A DNA stretch of 64,000 nt from Bacteroidaceae bacterium (GTDB lineage: Bacteria > Bacteroidota > Bacteroidia > Bacteroidales > Bacteroidaceae). This document shows positions 19,406 to 29,275 of the stretch, in pieces. The position numbers and the translations under genes are program-made. Position 1 is the first letter of the stretch. Each line of letters opens with the position of its first letter. The notes beneath the pieces were generated by a model. The model saw only the letters and a list, made by a program, of their open reading frames with translations, did no database searches and was not told the DNA's origin. Location: the NCBI GenBank assembly GCA_902362375.1, contig CABIVS010000004.1, forward strand, positions 487,304 to 551,303. The letters run 5' to 3'.

Positions 19406-19549
19406 ACTATTTATAATCAGATAACCCTTTATTACAATAGAAACACCCATCTCGCTTATTCATTCAATCTCATAAAATACACTTTTCCGTACATTCGACC
19501 AACCAACATATTTTCTTTATAAAAAGAATTTAAAATAAAAAATGTTCCT

Positions 19550-19557
19550 TATATTTG
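19550..19557 (+). promoter_or_regulatory. -7 box upstream of the ECF sigma gene
   Basis: TATATTTG, a perfect TAnnTTTG match, 115 bp before the sigma factor ATG. The -33 region is A/T-rich without a clear TTTG, so the exact promoter is uncertain. The long leader that follows has no assigned structure. Confidence 0.5.
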
Positions 19558-19672
19558 CCATCCATTTAAAACCTTTACATTAAAAGAGCATATATTTTCC
19601 CTTATAAACAACGATTAAGAGACTTATGCTTCTCTAAATGTTCTCTGAAAGAAACTGAAAACACAAAATTAT

Positions 19673-20260
19673 ATGGATCAATTTTTAGAGAAAATAGATA
19701 CACATACTTTATCACTTTTACAAAAAGGTGATGAGAAAGCCTTTGATACTATTTTCTGGAAATACAATTCACGTGTATTCCACTTTATTCATTCACTTCT
19801 ATATGATAGAACACTAGCAGAAGACCTCACTCAAAATGTATTTCTGAAGATTTGGGAAAGACATCAGGATATCAAACCGGAAGAAGGTTTTGAAGCCTAT
19901 CTTTTCACGATAGCACGCAACATGGTATATAAAGAAACAGAGAAGCGGCTGCTCTCGGAACGTTTTCTGGATTCAATCAAACAAACTGATGCCGACAAGC
20001 ACTTTGAAATAGACGTTGACACCGACTCCCTACAAGAATATATAGACGAGCTGGTAGAACAGTTACCCTCTTCCCGGAAGAAAATCTACCTCATGAGCAG
20101 GAAACAACATCTGACAAATAAAGAAATAGCAACCCAATTGTCTCTATCTGAAAAAACAGTTGAAACGCAATTATATCGTGCCCTTCATTTCTTACGTTCT
20201 AAATTAGCTAATGAAATTGTAGCTTTGGCTCTATTTTTTCTTTCTTATAATTTTAAATAG
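19673..20260 (+). CDS. ECF-type RNA polymerase sigma factor (sigma-70 family, FecI-like)
   Basis: A 195-residue ECF sigma factor. Region 2 is at about residues 22-90 (AFDTIFWKYNSRVFHFIH, AEDLTQNVFLKIWE) and region 4 helix-turn-helix at about 130-180 (HLTNKEIATQLSLSEKTVE). Bacteroides sigma factors of this kind direct transcription of adjacent susC/susD genes when the cognate anti-sigma is signalled by the transporter (family knowledge). Its immediate partners follow: FecR-like anti-sigma 74 bp downstream and an STN-domain SusC. It probably controls the operon starting at 21580. Confidence 0.9.
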   Translation: MDQFLEKIDTHTLSLLQKGDEKAFDTIFWKYNSRVFHFIHSLLYDRTLAEDLTQNVFLKIWERHQDIKPEEGFEAYLFTIARNMVYKETEKRLLSERFLDSIKQTDADKHFEIDVDTDSLQEYIDELVEQLPSSRKKIYLMSRKQHLTNKEIATQLSLSEKTVETQLYRALHFLRSKLANEIVALALFFLSYNFK

Positions 20261-20334
20261 TGTTAAATACAGAATAAAATCTTTGCCCCCTGTAAGGATT
20301 CTTGGCTCCATGGAGATATACATAATAAAAGCCC

Positions 20335-21342
20335 ATGGAGAAGAATACGAATATATTATTATTAGAATGTTTTATGCGGGGAGAAACCTCTCCGGATGAA
20401 GAACGAATACTGTCGGACTGGCTCCACAGTCAGGAAGCAAAAGAACAGTTATCCAACTATTATCAGGAAACCTGGAAAGGCTCTAATAACAAGCTCATTG
20501 CCGAAGTACAAGGACGTATGTTTGAACGGGTCAAAAGTCAAATGCATAATGCTGCACAAGAGTTGAATAGACTCAAACAGAAACGGACAATGCGAATCAG
20601 ACGTTTATTCCAGTATGCAGCAATCATTCTTTTAATCATAGGAGCAGGAATAGGAGGTCATTTATATACAGTTTCTCTCACAGAACCCACAGTAACGGAC
20701 AAGAGCTATCTTGTCCAGACAGGAAAAGGCCAACGGGCAAATATTACCTTACCGGATGGTACAGTCGTCTGGCTAAATTCATATACCCAACTGCATTACA
20801 ATGCAAATTATGGAGCCACTCAACGAGTGGTGTCATTGACAGGCGAAGCATATTTCGAAGTAGCTAAGGATAAGGAGAAACCATTTATTGTAGAAACGGC
20901 GGGAATGAATGTAGAAGCTTTAGGAACTACTTTTAATGTAAAAGCCTACCGGGAAGACTCTCAAATCATCGCAACACTTTTTTCCGGTTCGGTCCGTGTT
21001 TCTTCCGATAGAGATAACGTTATTCTTTCTCCTGACGAAAACGCTACATTTGAACGGAGTTCTGGCAAGCTGATAATGCATAAACTGGATAATTCATCGT
21101 ATGCAAAAATGTGGCGAAACAATGATCTTGTCTTTAATGGAGAAACGCTGGAAGAAATTGCCGTGCTACTTAACAGGATGTATAATATCCAAATAATATT
21201 TAAATCCGAACGTATCAAAAAACACCGCTTCTCCGGAGTGATCTGCAACAATAGCCTTGATAATGTAATCGAACTAATTAGCCTAACCTCTCCCATCACT
21301 TATGAAACTCGTGGAGACACGATAATACTAGGCAATAGGTAA
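20335..21342 (+). CDS. FecR-family anti-sigma factor
   Basis: A 335-residue inner-membrane anti-sigma. The cytoplasmic N-terminal part (1-85) includes TSPDEERILSDWLHSQEA. One transmembrane helix lies at about 90-112 (YAAIILLIIGAGIGGHLY). A periplasmic FecR domain follows (about 125-220; TLPDGTVVWLNSYTQLHY, LTGEAYFEVAKDKEKPF), then a DUF4974-type C-terminal domain (about 255-330). The family binds the ECF sigma in the cytoplasm and releases it when the STN domain of the outer-membrane SusC contacts the periplasmic part. It sits between the sigma gene and that SusC. Confidence 0.9.
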   Translation: MEKNTNILLLECFMRGETSPDEERILSDWLHSQEAKEQLSNYYQETWKGSNNKLIAEVQGRMFERVKSQMHNAAQELNRLKQKRTMRIRRLFQYAAIILLIIGAGIGGHLYTVSLTEPTVTDKSYLVQTGKGQRANITLPDGTVVWLNSYTQLHYNANYGATQRVVSLTGEAYFEVAKDKEKPFIVETAGMNVEALGTTFNVKAYREDSQIIATLFSGSVRVSSDRDNVILSPDENATFERSSGKLIMHKLDNSSYAKMWRNNDLVFNGETLEEIAVLLNRMYNIQIIFKSERIKKHRFSGVICNNSLDNVIELISLTSPITYETRGDTIILGNR

Positions 21343-21412
21343 CCCAATATATTTCTAATTATTAACCTTTAAAATCCAATGCGTATGAAATAGCCCCGAT
21401 AGAATAAAAAAA

Positions 21413-21508
21413 GATAGCCTGACAAGGTCAGGACTATCTCCTTTAAGCTTAAATCGGAACTTGGAAACTCACTCTGATACTGACAACTGGCGGAAGGCAG
21501 TGTCAGAG
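21413..21508 (+). promoter_or_regulatory. Leader region with two hairpins before the STN-type susC
   Basis: First hairpin: GATAGCCTGAC (21413-21423) with GTCAGGACTATC (21427-21438), imperfect, followed by TCCTTT; it may terminate the anti-sigma transcript. Second: CTCTGATACTG (21472-21482) with CAGTGTCAGAG (21498-21508), one non-Watson-Crick position, about 70 bp before the susC start. The ECF-dependent promoter of the susC operon should lie in this 237-bp gap, but I cannot place it. Confidence 0.5.
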
Positions 21509-21579
21509 GGTATATACACCCGATTTTCAGCTTGTAAAGTTACATCTTTTTTATTGTTTAATGATTAATTTCCTATAAA

Positions 21580-24500
21580 ATGAGTAACATCAAGCATCTC
21601 TTTTCCCGAATATTATATATTATTATATTTTTATCAAGTAGTCTAAGTGTCATGGGGCAGATCACTCTCACCATGAAAGACAAACCTTTGAAGAAAGTGA
21701 TAAAACAGATAGAAAAAGTAAGTGAATATCGTTTCTTCTATAATGAAGAGTTGGCTAATCTCAATAAGGCAGTCTCTCTCGAAGCACAGAATAGCAGTAT
21801 AGAAAAGGTTTTAAAAGAGCTTTCTTCGCAGGCTCCATTCAGTTATCTGATTAAGCCTAATTTCCAGATTGTATTATCTGACGAATTGCCTTCACAACAG
21901 ACAAAATTACAGAGCATAACAGGGCGTGTAGTAGACACAGCGGACAATCCTATAATCGGTGCAAACGTGTTAGTGAAAGGAACTACCAATGGAGCCATCA
22001 CTGATATTGACGGTAATTTCTCCTTAGAAAAAGTTCCGGTACAATCACAACTGCAGGTATCTTATATCGGATATGAGACTAAGGAACTGGCCGTAGTTTC
22101 CGGAAAGACAAATGTCAAAATCATAATGGCAGAAAACACCAAATTATTAAATGAAGTCGTAGTGACTGGCTTTGGCCTTGCTCAAAAGAAAGCCACCCTG
22201 ACAGGAGCTATCGCCTCCATAGGAGCTGATGATATAGGCAGATCTTCAGCGGTAAACACTTCCGGAGCATTAGTTGGAAAGGTAGCCGGATTGAACTACA
22301 GATCTACAGACAGTCGCCCGGGAAATGCCACTACCTTGCAAATCCGTAACATGGGAACACCCTTATTTGTAATTGACGGCGTGCAGTCTGATGAAGGCCA
22401 ATTCAATAATATTGACTTTAATGACATCGAATCCATTTCCATTCTGAAAGACGCCTCTGCTTCCATTTATGGTGTACGTGCCGCTAATGGAGTCATTGTT
22501 GTAACCACCAAGAAAGGAAAGAAAAACAGCAAAAGTACAGTTACGCTAAATACTTATTATGGCTGGCAACATGTATCACGCTTACCGGAACCGGCAGACG
22601 CCGTAACGTATGTAGAGAATTACATACAGTCTGAAACGATTCAGGGAAAGACGTCCCGTTTATATAATAAAGAAGATCTGGAGAAATGGCGGCAAGGTAC
22701 AGAAAAGGGATATGTGCCATTTAACTGGTATGATTACATCTGGGTGACTTCTCCGCAATATTATGTCAATGCCAATGTTTCCGGAGGTTCGGACAAGATC
22801 AATTATTATTTCAGTGTCGGACACATGAATCAGGAATCTGCCATTCGCAATTATGGCGGTATGAAACGATACAACGTACAAATGAATGTCGAAGCACAGG
22901 TCACTGATAAATTCAAAATCGGCATGAACATGAACGGACGTATCAAACAGTTGAAGAATCCGGGTGTACCGGGAACCGACGACTATTCAAACCCGACAGC
23001 GGCCACCTACCGCAATCTACCGACTGTCCGCCCGTTTGCCAATGACAATCCTAACTATCCGGCATCAGTAGGCTCTGACAATGGCTTAAACTTCGGATTA
23101 TTGAATTTTGAGAAAAGCGGAACCTTTGAAGACACTTGGCGAATGGCCCAATTAAACCTGAACGCAGAATATGAAATTATCAAAGGACTCAAAGCTAAAG
23201 CCTTGTTCGGATATTATTTTGCAAGCGAATTACTTAACAATCAAGAATATACCTATCGTGTCTATAGATATGACGAAGCAACGGACGAATATGTAGATGT
23301 AGGTGGACGCGCCAGTGCCTGGAGGGAAAGAACGAATGCTTATGTGGAAGAGTTGACTTCAAACATTCAACTGGCTTATGAAAAAGCATTCGGAGCACAT
23401 TCCATCAATGCAGTTGTCGGCTTTGAAGCAATAAAAAGAGACACCCCAAAGTCTTGGCTGCATGCCATCCCGGCTTCCAACTCATTGCATCTGATCTATT
23501 ATGATACGATTGACAAATATGAAGATACCGGTAACAATACGGAAGCACGTTTAGGCTGGCTGGGACGTTTCAACTACAACTACGCCAACAAATACCTGAT
23601 AGACTTCTCCGCACGCTATGACGGTTCATGGAAATTCCCGCCCAATCATCGCTGGGGTTTCTTCCCTTCCGCCTCATTAGGCTGGAGAATATCAGAAGAA
23701 AACTTCTGGAAAGAATCAAGAATAGCTTCAATTTTCAGCGATTTAAAGATCCGGGGATCTTATGGATTGGTAGGAGATGACAACGTTGACGGCTACAGTG
23801 CTTTCGACTATATGACAGGCTACGACTACAAACAGGGAGGAGGAGTAATCGACGGTTCCTATATCATTGGTACTACCCCACGAAACCTGCCTGTTACCAC
23901 GCTCTCATGGGCAAAGGCTAAAATTCTGGACATTGGTCTCGACGTTGCTTTCCTGAACAACCGTTTATCAGGAAGCGTAGATTTCTTCCGACGTATCAAA
24001 ACCGGTATTCCGGCTTCCCGTGACGATGTATTACTTCCGGAAGAAGTGGGCTTTGAGCGTCCCAAGGAAAATCTCAATTCCAATGTTCATACCGGATATG
24101 ATTTGCTTGCACGTTGGAGTGATAAGGTCAATGACTTTCACTATTCTATCAGTGCCAATTTCACCTATTCCCGTTTCTACAACTGGGAACAGTATAATCC
24201 TAAGTTCAGTAATTCATGGGATGAATATCGTAATTCTACATGGCATCGTTTCGGAAATGTCAACTGGGCATACGAGGCAGACGGCCAGTTCCAAAGTTGG
24301 GAAGAGATTGCGTCGTGGCCGATTGACAATGACCAGAAAGGAAATACGACATTACGCCCGGGTGATATCAAATATGTCGATCAAAATGGGGATGGCATAA
24401 TCAACGATATGGACAAACGCCCCATCGGATACAAAGAAGACTCCACACCCGTTCTGAACTTTGGATTTAACCTTGCATTCGCATGGAAAGGTTTCGATTT

Positions 24501-24951
24501 AGCATTGGATTTCTCCGGTGCGGGAATGTCTACCTGGAATCCGACATTAATTCAAAAAATCCCATTTAACAATAATGGAAACAACCCGGCTTACTATATG
24601 GAAGATACATGGAGACTAGCCGACATTTTTGATGCAAACAGTGACTTGATTCCCGGAAAATACCCGACATTACTAATCGGAAACAATGCCAATAATCACA
24701 GTAATTATTGGGAAAGTTCTTTCTGGAAGTACAATGTCCGCTACTTAAAACTGCGTAATCTGGAATTTGGTTACACTTTCCCTAAAGAGTGGCTGCAAAA
24801 ATGCAGAATTAACAGTCTAAGGTTATATCTTGCCGGACAGAACCTGTTCACACTCACCAATGTACCTATCGATCCGGAAGTTTCAGCCGGTAACGGAACA
24901 GCTTATCCAAGTATGCGAATTATCAATCTGGGTTTAACACTTAAATTCTAA
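21580..24951 (+). CDS. SusC-like TonB-dependent transporter with STN signalling domain
   Basis: A 1123-residue outer-membrane transporter. After the signal peptide (to about residue 26) comes an STN domain (28-100; ITLTMKDKPLKKVIKQIEK, YRFFYNEELANLNKAVSLE), then the carboxypeptidase-regulatory-like domain (112-195; ITGRVVDTADNPIIGANVLV), the TonB box region (LNEVVVTGFG), the plug (LQIRNMGTPLFVIDGVQ) and a barrel ending LTLKF. The STN domain is about 100 residues extra compared with the shufflon SusC proteins. It marks this as a transducer that reports ligand binding to the FecR-like anti-sigma encoded upstream. SusD follows 5 bp downstream. Confidence 0.93.
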   Translation: MSNIKHLFSRILYIIIFLSSSLSVMGQITLTMKDKPLKKVIKQIEKVSEYRFFYNEELANLNKAVSLEAQNSSIEKVLKELSSQAPFSYLIKPNFQIVLSDELPSQQTKLQSITGRVVDTADNPIIGANVLVKGTTNGAITDIDGNFSLEKVPVQSQLQVSYIGYETKELAVVSGKTNVKIIMAENTKLLNEVVVTGFGLAQKKATLTGAIASIGADDIGRSSAVNTSGALVGKVAGLNYRSTDSRPGNATTLQIRNMGTPLFVIDGVQSDEGQFNNIDFNDIESISILKDASASIYGVRAANGVIVVTTKKGKKNSKSTVTLNTYYGWQHVSRLPEPADAVTYVENYIQSETIQGKTSRLYNKEDLEKWRQGTEKGYVPFNWYDYIWVTSPQYYVNANVSGGSDKINYYFSVGHMNQESAIRNYGGMKRYNVQMNVEAQVTDKFKIGMNMNGRIKQLKNPGVPGTDDYSNPTAATYRNLPTVRPFANDNPNYPASVGSDNGLNFGLLNFEKSGTFEDTWRMAQLNLNAEYEIIKGLKAKALFGYYFASELLNNQEYTYRVYRYDEATDEYVDVGGRASAWRERTNAYVEELTSNIQLAYEKAFGAHSINAVVGFEAIKRDTPKSWLHAIPASNSLHLIYYDTIDKYEDTGNNTEARLGWLGRFNYNYANKYLIDFSARYDGSWKFPPNHRWGFFPSASLGWRISEENFWKESRIASIFSDLKIRGSYGLVGDDNVDGYSAFDYMTGYDYKQGGGVIDGSYIIGTTPRNLPVTTLSWAKAKILDIGLDVAFLNNRLSGSVDFFRRIKTGIPASRDDVLLPEEVGFERPKENLNSNVHTGYDLLARWSDKVNDFHYSISANFTYSRFYNWEQYNPKFSNSWDEYRNSTWHRFGNVNWAYEADGQFQSWEEIASWPIDNDQKGNTTLRPGDIKYVDQNGDGIINDMDKRPIGYKEDSTPVLNFGFNLAFAWKGFDLALDFSGAGMSTWNPTLIQKIPFNNNGNNPAYYMEDTWRLADIFDANSDLIPGKYPTLLIGNNANNHSNYWESSFWKYNVRYLKLRNLEFGYTFPKEWLQKCRINSLRLYLAGQNLFTLTNVPIDPEVSAGNGTAYPSMRIINLGLTLKF

Positions 24952-24956
24952 AAGCA

Positions 24957-26798
24957 ATGAAATATATAAAAGGATACCTGTTATTGGGTTTAACTTTGAT
25001 ATTAGGATCTTGTTCAGATTTTTTAGATCGTGATCCCGATCAGATATTGACAAATGACCAGATCTTCAGCGATGCTAAAATGATTAACTCCGTATTGGCC
25101 GGTTTTTATGGAAATACAGAGAATTGGGGACAAAGTTTTGCTACTCCCGCCAGCTTTACTAAAGTGGACGACGGTTGCGTGACCGATGGTGGCCGTGATA
25201 ACATGCAGGAATACAGTGACAATCAATGGCGAGTTTATCCATATAAATATATTCGCAATTTAAATCAGTTCCTGGCGGGATTAAGAGCTACAACCGTACT
25301 TGAATCTACAGAGAAATTGCGATATGAAGGTGAAATTCGCTTCTTACGCGCCTGGGCATATTTTAGTATGTGCAGAGGTTTAGGCGGTGTACCTATTGTG
25401 AATGATAACGTATACGAATATGAGGCAGGAATGGATGTTTCAGATTTGGCTGTTCCCCGTTCCAAAGAATCAGAAGTCTACGATTATATCATCAATGAAT
25501 GTGCGACTATTGCAAATTACCTGCCGACAAAGCCTACCACCAATGCCGCCCGTGCCACACGCTGGGCTGCCCTGATGTTAAAAGCACGTGCTGCCGTTTA
25601 TGCAGGATCATTGGCCAACTACAATAATAAGATGGTTGCCCCTATACGCACAGAAGGAAATGAAGTCGGTATTCCGGCGGAAATGGCTACCCCATATTAC
25701 GAAACAGCATTGGAAGCAGCCAAAGAGGTGATAACTCAAGCTTCTGCCTATTACAACCTGGACATAACGGTTCCTAATGATCTGGGACAGAATTTTTATA
25801 ATGCAGTCTGTGTCAAAGAGAATAATCATGAAGTGATCTGGGCCAAAGATTATGCATATCCAGGAGCCACCCATGGATTCACACAAAAGAATATTCCCGC
25901 TTCTCTAGCAGAAGATCAGGAACGTTGTTATTCCGGCGCAGTATTAAATCTGGTAGAAGCATTTGAATACAAAGACAACCGCAACGGCACAATCAAAGTT
26001 AAGGATGAATCCGGAAATTACATCATGTACAGTCGGCCGGAAGATGCCTTTGCCAATAAAGATGCACGGTTGTGGGGAACCGTACTTTATCCGGGAGCCA
26101 AATTCAGAGGTAGTGAAGTAGTGTTGCAAGCTGGTCAGAAAGTGCCCGACGGAAACGGAAATTGGAAAGAAATCATAGGTAAAGCCGATTCTTACGATGA
26201 CAATAACCGCCTGATAACTTCTATCAACGGACCAATGGAATCAAATGAAATCCGTATAAACAAAACAGGTTTCTTCTTCCGCAAATTCCTGGACGAAACC
26301 ATCGGTGCTTCTACCAATTCAAAGATGAGTACCATGTGGTATCCTCGTTTCCGTATTTCAGAAGCATATATGATAGCTTGTGAGGCTGCTTATGAGCTTA
26401 ATAAAACCGGAGAAGATGATCCGTTGAACTACATCAATCCTGTTCGTACACGCGCCGGTATCAGCGAACTGGAATCAATCACATTTGAAGATATTGTTCA
26501 CGAATACCGGGTGGAATTTGCATTGGAAGATCATCGTTACTGGGATCTGAAACGCTGGCGCCTGGCTCACGAAATCTGGGATGGTAATTCGGAAAATCCG
26601 GATGCGCAGCTCTACGAGCTATTCCCTTATCAGGTCAATGATCCGGGAAGCGCCAATGACAAGATGTGGGTGTTCGACAAAAAGAAAGCCTACATGGTTC
26701 CTTACCCCCGCTATTTCCAGATGAAGAACTATTATAACTTCTTCGATAACAGCTGGCTCAACAAGAACCCGCTATTAGTGAAAAATCCGTATCAGTAA
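24957..26798 (+). CDS. SusD/RagB-family surface lipoprotein (sulfatase operon)
   Basis: A 613-residue SusD, at the long end for the family. Signal peptide with lipobox LGSC (Cys19). Typical blocks are LRYEGEIRFLRAWAYFSMCR-like sequence at about 120-140 (RYEGEIRFLRAWAYF), WYPRFRISEAYMIACEAAY and YRVEFALEDHRYWDLKRWR near the C terminus. It is the surface ligand-binding partner of the STN-type SusC just upstream. It is followed by the DUF3823 lipoprotein and sulfatase genes, which suggests a sulfated glycan as ligand (inference). Confidence 0.92.
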   Translation: MKYIKGYLLLGLTLILGSCSDFLDRDPDQILTNDQIFSDAKMINSVLAGFYGNTENWGQSFATPASFTKVDDGCVTDGGRDNMQEYSDNQWRVYPYKYIRNLNQFLAGLRATTVLESTEKLRYEGEIRFLRAWAYFSMCRGLGGVPIVNDNVYEYEAGMDVSDLAVPRSKESEVYDYIINECATIANYLPTKPTTNAARATRWAALMLKARAAVYAGSLANYNNKMVAPIRTEGNEVGIPAEMATPYYETALEAAKEVITQASAYYNLDITVPNDLGQNFYNAVCVKENNHEVIWAKDYAYPGATHGFTQKNIPASLAEDQERCYSGAVLNLVEAFEYKDNRNGTIKVKDESGNYIMYSRPEDAFANKDARLWGTVLYPGAKFRGSEVVLQAGQKVPDGNGNWKEIIGKADSYDDNNRLITSINGPMESNEIRINKTGFFFRKFLDETIGASTNSKMSTMWYPRFRISEAYMIACEAAYELNKTGEDDPLNYINPVRTRAGISELESITFEDIVHEYRVEFALEDHRYWDLKRWRLAHEIWDGNSENPDAQLYELFPYQVNDPGSANDKMWVFDKKKAYMVPYPRYFQMKNYYNFFDNSWLNKNPLLVKNPYQ

Positions 26799-26817
26799 AA
26801 CATAAAACTGTAAGACA

Positions 26818-27492
26818 ATGAAAAAAATAGGAACTATATTTTCTTTGCTTTCACTTTCCCTGCTTGCCGTAAGTTGCGGTTTAGACAATTACGACGAACC
26901 CGAATCAGTTCTGGAAGGGAAAATCACGTATGAGGGAAAACAACTCGGTTTGAAAGGTACAAACGGAGGTATTCAACTACAACTGTATCAGGATGGTTAT
27001 GCCAACCATGATCCTATCACCGTGTATGCCACACAGGACGGAACTTTCTCTGCAGTACTTTTCGATGGTCCGTACAAACTGGTAACTAAAGACAAAAACG
27101 GTCCCTGGGTGAATAAACGCGATACCATATATGTGGAAGTAAAAGGAAAAACACAGTGTGAAGTAAAAGTCACCCCTTATTTTACAATATCAGACGAAAA
27201 TATCACATTGGATAACAACATCGTATCCGGCACGTGCAATATACAGCAAATAGTACAGGATGCAAAGATAAACCAGGCAATGCTGCTCGTCAGCAAAACA
27301 ACTTTTGTTGACGAGAACACGAATATAGCCCGGCAAAATTTATCCAATATAAATCCCGGAGTAACAAATATTTCGCTGGATATTACGAGTAATCAGAATG
27401 TACAGTCGGCCAAAGCCCTATTCGCCCGCATCGGTATAAAAGCGAACGGAGCGGACCAAGCTGTCTATTCAGAAATTTTCAGACTGAAATAA
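26818..27492 (+). CDS. DUF3823-type surface lipoprotein
   Basis: A 224-residue lipoprotein with signal peptide and lipobox AVSC (Cys20). The start of the mature part (GLDNYDEPESVLEGKITYEG) and QLQLYQDGYANHDPITVY are typical of the DUF3823 family found directly after susD in many Bacteroides operons. Two beta domains are likely (about 30-115 and 118-224). The function is unknown; by position it is an accessory surface glycan-binding protein. It starts 19 bp after susD and precedes the sulfatase gene by 71 bp. Confidence 0.8.
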   Translation: MKKIGTIFSLLSLSLLAVSCGLDNYDEPESVLEGKITYEGKQLGLKGTNGGIQLQLYQDGYANHDPITVYATQDGTFSAVLFDGPYKLVTKDKNGPWVNKRDTIYVEVKGKTQCEVKVTPYFTISDENITLDNNIVSGTCNIQQIVQDAKINQAMLLVSKTTFVDENTNIARQNLSNINPGVTNISLDITSNQNVQSAKALFARIGIKANGADQAVYSEIFRLK

Positions 27493-27563
27493 TTCACCTA
27501 AGAAATAATTTATAAGTATATTTGTCAAACAAATAAACTAACCCAAAAATAAAACAAAATTGT

Positions 27564-29141
27564 ATGACAAACAAAAACATGTTATTAATGGGAACTGCAT
27601 CCTTACTGTCTCTGCATGCAGCAGCCCAGAATGACCCAAAGCCCAACATTGTCTTAATTATGGTGGACGATATGGGATATTCCGACCTAGGGTGCTACGG
27701 AGGAGAAATTCCTACGCCCAATTTGGATAATCTGGCAAAGAAAGGAGTACGCTTTACCCATTTCTGCAACACAGGACGCTCCTGTCCTTCCCGTGCCAGT
27801 CTGCTGACCGGACTTTATCCCCAACAGGCAGGTATCGGAATGATGTCCGAAGATCCTCACTCTGCCGAAGATCATGGAGTGCACGGATATATGGGATATT
27901 TGAACCGTAATTCAGTCACTATAGCAGAAGTGCTGAAAGAAGCCGGTTATCATACCTATATGTCGGGGAAATGGCATGTCGGTATGCACGGACAAGAGAA
28001 ATGGCCGTTGCAACGTGGCTTCGATCATTTTTATGGTATCTTGTCGGGAGCTTGCAGTTATCTGCAACCTCATGGAGATCGCAATCTGACTTTAGACAAT
28101 CAACAGTTGCCTCCACCGGAACAACCTTATTACACTACTGACGCATTTACTGATTATGCGATTAAATTTGTCGATGAACGCCCCAAGGATGACAATCCGT
28201 TCTTCCTTTACCTGGCATACAACGCTCCCCATTGGCCGTTACATGCTAAACAGGAGGATATAGACAAGTTTGTAGGCAAATACCGGAAAGGTTGGCAGAA
28301 AGTACGTGAAGCCCGTTTGAAACGTATGATTAAAATGGGATTGGTGGACAAAAACTGGGACCTTGCTCAATGGGAGGGTCGCCAATGGTCCGAACTGACC
28401 GAGGATGAACAAATAGAACTGGATAGAAGAATGTCAGTATATGCGGCACAAGTTCATTGCATGGATTATAATGTGGGACGGTTAATAAAGTACCTGGAAG
28501 AAAAAGGGGAGCTGAATAACACCTTACTTATTTTCTTGTCGGATAATGGTGCATGTGCCGAGCCTCATCGTGAGAAAGGTTTCGGAACCATCGATATGAT
28601 TAACAATCCAAATGAATGGGTCAACCCGTCTTATGGTCTGCCATGGGCACAGGTGAGCAATACACCGTACCGTAAGTATAAAGTAAGAGCGTATGAAGGC
28701 GGAACTTCCACTCCATTGATTATTTCCTGGCCCGACAAGTATGCAAAATACAATGGCGAGATAAGACACAACAGAGCTTTCCTGCCCGACATCATGGCAA
28801 CCTTCATCGATGCAGCGGAAACAACCTATCCGAAGACTTATCACGGAGGAAATGAGATCATTCCTTTGGAAGGCGCAAGCATGCTACCGATACTAACCAA
28901 TACGGACACCGAATTGCACGAATATATTTTTGGTGAACACTTTGACAACTGTGTAGTATGGTGGAAAAACTGGAAAGCCGTTAAAGACCAGAATTCTAAA
29001 GTATGGGAACTTTTCAACTTGGAGAAAGACCGTACAGAACGTGTTGATTTGTCCAGGGAAAATCCCAAAATTCTAAAACAAATGGTAAATGAATGGAACA
29101 AATGGGCAAATACACATTATGTATATCCCAAAGGAAAATAG
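27564..29141 (+). CDS. Sulfatase, family S1, Ser-type active site
   Basis: A 525-residue sulfatase that hydrolyses sulfate esters, probably periplasmic: the signal peptide ends near AAAQ-N (residues 20-23). Metal ligands Asp35-Asp36 (IVLIMVDDMGYSDLGCYGG), the maturation motif at 73-77 and a later SDNGA metal site are visible. In the motif (GRSCPSRASLLTG) the position that becomes formylglycine is Ser73, followed by C-P-S-R, so this is a Ser-type enzyme needing anaerobic radical-SAM maturation (anSME; family knowledge). Cys74 beside it is not at the modified position. The substrate cannot be told from sequence by eye. It is the last gene of the ECF-controlled operon and implies a sulfated host or algal glycan. 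Confidence 0.9.
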   Translation: MTNKNMLLMGTASLLSLHAAAQNDPKPNIVLIMVDDMGYSDLGCYGGEIPTPNLDNLAKKGVRFTHFCNTGRSCPSRASLLTGLYPQQAGIGMMSEDPHSAEDHGVHGYMGYLNRNSVTIAEVLKEAGYHTYMSGKWHVGMHGQEKWPLQRGFDHFYGILSGACSYLQPHGDRNLTLDNQQLPPPEQPYYTTDAFTDYAIKFVDERPKDDNPFFLYLAYNAPHWPLHAKQEDIDKFVGKYRKGWQKVREARLKRMIKMGLVDKNWDLAQWEGRQWSELTEDEQIELDRRMSVYAAQVHCMDYNVGRLIKYLEEKGELNNTLLIFLSDNGACAEPHREKGFGTIDMINNPNEWVNPSYGLPWAQVSNTPYRKYKVRAYEGGTSTPLIISWPDKYAKYNGEIRHNRAFLPDIMATFIDAAETTYPKTYHGGNEIIPLEGASMLPILTNTDTELHEYIFGEHFDNCVVWWKNWKAVKDQNSKVWELFNLEKDRTERVDLSRENPKILKQMVNEWNKWANTHYVYPKGK

Positions 29142-29196
29142 CCACAGAAAGGTAACATAAAGACATGCAAAATATCTAAAAAACGTATCTAAAAGC

Positions 29197-29239
29197 ACTT
29201 GCCCCTGTTACAAAAAGAGTTGTAGCAGGGGCAAGTTTC
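29197..29239 (+). terminator. Terminator between sulfatase operon and marC
   Basis: A 17-bp stem with one mismatch (ACTTGCCCCTGTTACAA at 29197-29213, complement at 29220-29236) followed by TTTCATT. It lies between two convergent genes and can stop both. Confidence 0.8.
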
Positions 29240-29275
29240 ATTATAGGAACTCTCCGTCCCTCATATTCTTATTCA

